This document shows positions 57,728-64,000 of a stretch of DNA of 64,000 bases, in pieces. Under the pieces are notes generated by a model. It was given only the letters and a program-made list of their open reading frames with translations. It was not told the origin of the DNA and did not search any database. Both the position numbers and the translations under genes were made by a program. Within the stretch, counting starts at the first letter, position 1; each line of letters starts with the position of its first letter. The DNA is from Camarhynchus parvulus (taxonomy: Eukaryota > Chordata > Aves > Passeriformes > Thraupidae): assembly GCF_901933205.1 (NCBI RefSeq), contig NC_044572.1:33366001-33430000 (forward strand), written 5' to 3'.

Positions 57728-60700
57728 CGTGCTTTTGTATTAAATGCAGTACATTCGATGTACTATTCTGTTAGTCAGGAGACTGCCTTATGTTATTTTT
57801 AAGTTCTGTGTTATCCAAGTCAAGCAGCACGAGAAATTTTTAGGTACATATGAAGACAGCCTATGAATACACAGTATGCAATTAAAACTAACTCATTTTA
57901 TAAAGCAAAGGAAGTTCAGGTGTCTGAGGGTTCTGGGTTTGCCTTGGGTCGCGTTCTGGAGCTGTGCACAAAGGCACGGGGCCAGCTGCCAGTGCTTTTC
58001 CTTGAGGCGCCTGTGTTTGCTGCTTATGTCACTTGCTGGGGTCGCACCCCGAGACACAGTCGCCATCAGATCGGGACAACTGGCTGGGTGTTCTCACAGC
58101 CCTTCAAGGATGTGGCAGTTCTAAGGAGATACTGCCTCATTCTGCTAGCAGTGTCCAGGGAGGAAAGGCAGGCGGAAATGTGGAGCCAAGCTCCTGAGGA
58201 TCAGCGTCTGGCCCACGCAGAGGCACCCACCTGGAATGTGCCCACATCATCTGTAACCCAAGGGAAAATGAAGCTGGAGTTCTCATTGCCTCACATTGAT
58301 AGAAACAGCTCAAGTGAAGGGAGATGTTTTTCTATTTGTGCTGGGGACAACTGAAACTGAAAGTAATGCAAGGCAGGGCTTTCCTTAATGACGCGATACT
58401 GGACTTTCTTTAGAAAAGTGGAAATACTAATGTTTTCTTTGTGTAGAAGATGCAAATAATAATTATGCCTGACTCAGCCTAAGGTGTTATTTATGATGCG
58501 TGACTTGAAATTCAGAAACCTCTTGTTTATAATGTATATTTTGTGTTTGTATATTTTGAATTTAAAGATCTTGCATTGGTATGGTATTCATAGAAATACT
58601 TGTACCTTTATTATAGATGATGATGATTATTATTTTAAATTTTATTAGGAAAATAATTATACTTAAATTTTTTTTAAGGAGGGAAATATTTTGAAAATAT
58701 TACTGCTAAGGATTTGTGCTCTTCTACCATTGCAAAACAGCTGTGGTTTTCCAGGTTAATTTCTGAAGAACAGCTGTTTGGGAGGTTAGGCAGCCCTGGT
58801 GTAGCTGCTTGAGCTAATTCTGTGATCTCTGCATGCCCACAGTGACGAGGTGCTTTTAGCAGAGGTGCAGTGTACAGGTTGCACGTGAGTGGTGTTCTGA
58901 TGTGCCGAGGCTCCAGTGTCCTGAGATTTCCCTTTCCAAGCACTAATCCATACTGAGCAAAAACTGCTGAGGATTTGGGTGAAACTGAGCCATTCTCAGG
59001 CGTAAGAACAAGTGGAGCATTGGATCAAACCATCAGTTGGCAAACATGGGGTGACCTTTTGGTGGACTGTCACCCTTGAGCCAGGACTGGTGACATGACT
59101 GATGCAAGGCAGTTCAGTTCATCACTGAGCAGATGGGGACCATCATAATGGGGGTGAAGGCACTGTTCACGGAAATTTTAGATCCATTGTGCTGCTGCTA
59201 AGAAACCCTAGAGCACGTTTCCTTGATGCTTCCCTCCGTCCTTCCCCTGACAGCTTATTGCCCCTGCCACAGAGCAGCGTTGCCTTTGGCCTGCTGGGCT
59301 AAGCCTGCAGATCAGGCACTTGCTTCAGTGTGGTGTTCCCCTCCACCCACCCTCCTCCTGGGGAATGAGAGATACTGTCAATGCAGAAGTTGGGGCCTTT
59401 CTGACCATAAAGGGCTCAATCAGTCTTGTGGTCTCATTTCAGTCAATTTTTGCTCAGTATGTTTCCTAATTGCCATCGTTTTGGGCAACTGCAACCTTCT
59501 CTGCTTTTATTACGCAATTTTGTAACTTCTGCCTGTGAAAGAAGGAAGCACTCCTCTGGCAGGTTGATTTTAAAAGAAAATGAAAACAAAACAAAAAAAC
59601 CAAACCCAAAAGAACAAAACCCACACTGTGATAAATCACAAAACAAAAAAGTTGTGAACATTTACTCAGGACTGCTGGGGCTGTTTCTTGCTTCCTGGAA
59701 GTAGGTAGGTAGTATGAGACAGGTGACAACTTTGGTGTATCATATCTCTGCAATGTGTCACATGGATCTTATTTCCATGTGCGTGGTGTGTAGTATGCAT
59801 AAGGTTTTGGCATTTGGAAACAGGAGTAAAAGAGATCTCAATAATTTAGGGTATTGTGGTTTTTCTTTCTTCTCATTAAATATTTTGCATATTTTTGTTA
59901 TCAAAATAAACAAACCCTCAGCAACTTTTTTGTTCTTCTGATAAAAATACAAAGAGAAAAGCCCAGATATGCGTCCTAGAGGAATTTCCCAACTTCTTGG
60001 CAAGATAAGTCTTGGAAAAGAGAAGCAAATCATGCTTCATGTCTACAGGGAGTTACATGCACAAGTTTGCTGCGTAGTGTTTGGCTCTAGATCTTCGTAT
60101 CATTGCTTGCTAAATCTCTACACAGAAATTAAGAACAGAAACACCTTTTGTAAGCGTTCTTCTTCCCCAGCTTGGAGGGGGGAAAAAAAGAAAAGAAACC
60201 CAGAAGAATCCTTGATTAGTATGTTTATAAAATATTCATGTTTTGTATGTAGACACTGAAAGACAGGAAGGCAAAAATAAAAATCTTGTCATGCCACTTC
60301 ATTGGTGGCTGCAGGTGTGACCTCTCCACCCACGGAAAGTGGACTGCCATCACGATTTCCTTGTTGGCAGAAGCTCCAATTGAATTGCTGAGAGCTTGGT
60401 CAACAGCTCTCTGTGCTGTTAAAATCAAGCATGTGTGGGAGGGAAGGAAGAAGCAGAGAGACTGCAAAGGCAGCTTGGAGCTGAAAACACTTGCAGCAGC
60501 CCTGGCACAGAAAAACCCTCGTGGTGGGAGATGTTGCAGAAGGAGCAGGGTCTTCTGAGGGATCTGTCTACACTGAACATAGGACCAAAGTGCTGCCTGT
60601 GCAGCATCCAGAGGTTTGGGCACGGGTCAATGGCCTGATGTGTGTGGCTGGTGCCTTTCCAGGTGACTGTACAGAGAGATCCAAAACATTTGAGACTGGC

Positions 60701-61485
60701 ACATGACCTATAGTTCATCCACCTTCTTCTTCAGCAGCAGCTGAAGAGTAAGTAGGACACCTTGTGAGCATTCACAAAGACACGAACATCTAAGTTTAGC
60801 TGTCTGAATCCTGCTTGTCCAGATTTCTGTAGAAAAGGTGGAACAGTGGGAGTTCTAGTGGAACATAATCCAATGATGAAATCACAAATGGTTCTGCAAT
60901 TCCCACAGTGTTCCTCCAGGGATCGTCTTTCAACTTGGAGAAATTGAAACCAGTATTTTTCTTTGCAAGGCCTAATTAGTGAAATGTCTTCACAGAATCC
61001 TTAAATATCCTCAGGGCTCCTGGTTTCAGTTTCCTTTCTGATTTTGTTGGGCCTGTTCTCCACAGAGAAAGGAGCCCTCATGGTCTGCCAGCTTTTTTGC
61101 TGGCCCTTGACTTGCTCCCTGGTGTGCTTACTTCTTTAGGATTTAGGGGATAGACATAACTAACATACATGCTGTGTTCTTGCTTGTTTTCTGCTGCTTT
61201 GCTGAAAGTCTGCAGTTAAACAGGGTATGTCTCTGGGTCAATGCTGTGCAGGTGTTCCTCAAGCTGTCTGCAGTACACCAGCACTGCACGTTGTCCCACT
61301 GGCACCCTGGTGTGGCTTCTGTCAAACTGTCTCCCAGTATGGCAGGTGAATGCATCAATAGATACGAACCTTGAAACAATTATTACAGAAAGCATCATGC
61401 TGTGGGCCTGGCCTGAAAGTGAGTACTTGAAGGATTGAAGGGAGTTTCTCTTTGCTCCAGCATTTTTGTGTGCCTGGTGTTACAG

Positions 61486-61544
61486 ATTGCCGCAGAGCTG
61501 AAGGGCGGGATGCACACCATCAAGTTCCATTTGTTTGAGAACAG
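61486..61544 (+). other. Exon-like segment, possible SNX10 alternative 5' exon
   Basis: 59 nt between a good acceptor (TGGTGTTACAG) and a good donor (AACAG|GTAAAC). One frame is open (IAAELKGGMHTIKFHLFENR across the junction) and two have stops. Two CpGs (GCCGCAGAG, GGGCGGGA) stand out in CpG-poor surroundings. It may be an untranslated exon. Confidence 0.35.
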
Positions 61545-64000
61545 GTAAACCAGCATTGATTTCATTATGAATCTTCTCTCTTGTGCATGAAAAGAGGAAG
61601 CAAATTACCCTCCATGCCTGCTTTTTTGTGGTGTGAAGGAATTCCTGTTTCCTGATATTGAAAGGATTTGAAGCTTAAGAAGAAAATTACTTCTTCCTTT
61701 CCCTTTCTTCTCTACCAGAGATGTCTAGGAAGTTGCACTCACTTATAGCTAGAACTATGTTTCAAAGCCAAATGTTCTACTCCTGTAATAAAGCATCTAT
61801 TTTTACTGTAGAATTGACAGTGAGTAATTTACTCTGACCTCTGTTTGGATGCTGCCCACACATCCTTCAAGTTCCTGCTCCTCCTTTCCCTCAGGGATGC
61901 CCTAGCTGCTCACCTACCTTGCTTCTTGTGTACAGCAGCAGTCACCAGGTTATAAGTTCTGCCTTCTATTAGTCTCATTGTTTTAATTGTGTAATGGTGA
62001 TGTGTGGTTTTAAATTAGTCATAACTTTAGCTTCTGTTTTAATGAGATCTTCAGTTGTCTTCCCAGAGGGGAAGGCTTTGTTTTCTCAAGAGCAGTGTGT
62101 CTTTTCCCAAAAGAAATGAATTTGTACTAATGACACATAAAAAGGTGAGGTGGCAGTGGAGGTGTTGGGCAGTGATTATGGGGAGAAGGGACATATCTGC
62201 AAGTCTCAGGCACTGAAGAACATCTTGATAATGCCAGAACCTGTGATGTGCCAGGCACTCGTGTATAAATAGTCACGTTGGCACGCAGTGTCATTGCAAT
62301 CGTGCTTTGGGAACAGCTGAGTCTAACAGCCTTGTCTCTCATGCACAGCCCAAAGACACCCTCACATGTCTTCAGGCATGTGAAATAATAAGAGTGGTGT
62401 TTAATGGCTGAGACACGAGTTGTTGTGCTCTCCCAGGATTTAGGACTATGTGGCATTTGTTAAGTCTGTCTGGCCGCTGGTTGCAGGTGTGACTGTTTGG
62501 AACTGGGGAGGCAGGAACGCAAATGGCTCATCCCTGATGAGAGAAAGCCTTTTGTCTCCCCCTCTCTGGGTGGATGAAGATGAATCACAGAATATGCTGA
62601 GCTGGAAGATCTGTTTGACGTGCTGGTTAGGAAAAAGATGTCAATAGTAGGTATGTAATCCAGTGCTAAACCTTAGAATAGAAATGCAAGATCCTCTCCC
62701 AGCTGAGGTCTTTTTTCGTGAGCTTTCCACAGCTGAATTACAGGGGTTTAATGCAAACCATGGTACGTTGGTGTTAATAGTCCAGGTCAGCTTGCAAAGA
62801 AAATATCTTGATTTTCTCAGGAAAACATAAATATTTGCACCAAACCTTGTAACTAATGCAAGATAACCATAAAAATAATTTAGAGTCCTGTGGACTATCT
62901 TTAAGAAACATAAGGCAGTCTTCAGGTTTCAGTCAGACTGGGAAAATAATATCCTATGCTGTAGCATATGTGCATAAGCAATGATTTTCTGTCAAAAAAG
63001 GATTCTTTCTTTTTCTCCCGGATTTCCAGAGTCACAGATCCTTTGGACCAAGGCGACTTGTACACATTAAATATCTTTACTTTGAGCAAACTTCTTGGTT
63101 TGCTTGAAAAAAATAAGACTTTGGGACTTACAGCATCTGAACAACACTGTGTAAACACTATTTGACACTCCAGAATTATTTGACCACCTGAGGATCACTA
63201 GAGCTTCTGTCATTCCAACCGTGGGTGGTAACTGACTTGTCCTAGACCATCTGAAATAGAAGTTTGTTAGCAGTATGGAAAAATCATGTGGGTTCATGTA
63301 TATGGTTGCCCTTTCACTGGATTTCTAGCAAAGCTTAATTCTAAGTAGTGCTGCCTTTACTCTGTAGGCTTGGCTAAACAAGATACTTTCCAACCTTGAA
63401 TAGCTTTATTCTCTCTTTAAGGTAGATGAAATTCTGAATTTCAGTGGTCAGTTAATAACTAGCTTTTATAATTACAAAAGTTGTATTGTTTTTAGTCTAG
63501 ATGACCAAAACCTCTAACCATTTTCCTTCCTGTTCTCCTGCTAGAACAATAATACAGACCCCGTCAAGGACAGTACTATCTTTACAGAATGCTTTCTGAG
63601 CATGTAAAATATTTGCTGTGCATAATGTGGTGCAGGATTTGAAACTCACCTATAAAGGGGAAGAGCATCCTCAGTAATGGTTGTTTACCTCTCCAGTGGC
63701 ACCGAGTGACGTAATTGTGTCAGTTCTGCAGAAAAATTACTATCAGTGAAGTCTAGGCTGGATACCTGCAGTGAGGCTTCCCTCTGTGGGCTTGCAGCTG
63801 CAGGGTGCTGGTACCTTCTGCTCCTGCTTGGTCTGGGCCCTTGGTTTCATTGAGGTGCTGTGATTGTGGTTTTGTTCTGAGATCTGGGCCAAAAAGCAGT
63901 ATCACTGCAACTTCACTGTGTTTCTACAAACCAGTAGGGCTGGAGAGGATCTCCTGATGGTTATCAGATCCTTCCAGCCATCTGATGGACATTTGGTATG

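Larger units (their letters stand above)
57491..64000 (+). other. SNX10: Probable SNX10 intron 1
   Basis: No coding exon recognised; in particular no segment matching the SNX10 start or PX domain. The 163-codon frame at 57863-58354 has no known domain. A 59-nt exon-like segment at 61486-61544 is the only splice-bounded candidate I saw. Extent inferred from synteny. Confidence 0.5.

Noticed and set aside
57863..58354. 163-codon plus-strand frame right of the SNX10 island
   Set aside because: No recognisable domain, no splice context, and frames of this size are expected by chance in 64 kb.
63391..63425. CTTTCCAACCTTGAATAGC as a CR1 tail
   Set aside because: Too short and diverged to separate from chance.

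Overview
The window looks like nuclear DNA from a bird. It carries introns with canonical GT/AG borders, CpG-island promoters in an AT-rich background, compact gene spacing, and scattered CR1 LINE 3' ends, the dominant avian retrotransposon (CR1 also occurs in other sauropsids). Species cannot be told from the sequence. The gene order and strands match the vertebrate block NFE2L3(+) - HNRNPA2B1(-) - CBX3(+) - SNX10(+) (human 7p15.2).

Layout. 1-6.3 kb: last three coding exons and 3' UTR of NFE2L3, a CNC-bZIP transcription factor; exon 1 lies to the left of the window. 6.3-13.2 kb: AT-rich space between two convergent genes, no recognised gene. 13.2-24.8 kb: HNRNPA2B1 on the minus strand. Nine coding exons encode the complete shared A2/B1 body (339 residues, two RRMs plus a glycine-rich low-complexity domain), followed by a spliced 3' UTR. 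The first coding exon is uncertain; two in-phase candidates are given. 22.3-25.8 kb: a 3.4-kb CpG island shared by the divergent HNRNPA2B1 and CBX3, the counterpart of the human A2UCOE chromatin-opening element. 26.5-35.7 kb: CBX3 (HP1 gamma), five coding exons, 184 residues. 36-56 kb: intergenic DNA with several CR1 copies (the largest keeps reverse-transcriptase remnants), microsatellites and an isolated GC-rich patch. 56.75-57.5 kb: a second CpG island, probably the SNX10 promoter and 5' noncoding exon. 57.5-64 kb: probably SNX10 intron 1; no SNX10 coding exon is visible.

Functionally, HNRNPA2B1 (RNA processing) and CBX3 (H3K9-methyl reader) are housekeeping nuclear genes driven from one divergent promoter region; NFE2L3 and SNX10 are syntenic neighbours with no evident functional link to them.

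I found no convincing new system. The most useful second-look items are the unresolved HNRNPA2B1 start exon, a degenerate ~53-bp tandem array with a Kaiso-like site in the shared CpG island, a perfect 28-bp palindrome in a CBX3 intron, a 115-bp tandem duplication in the SNX10 promoter, and two exon-like segments (52.2 kb and 61.5 kb).
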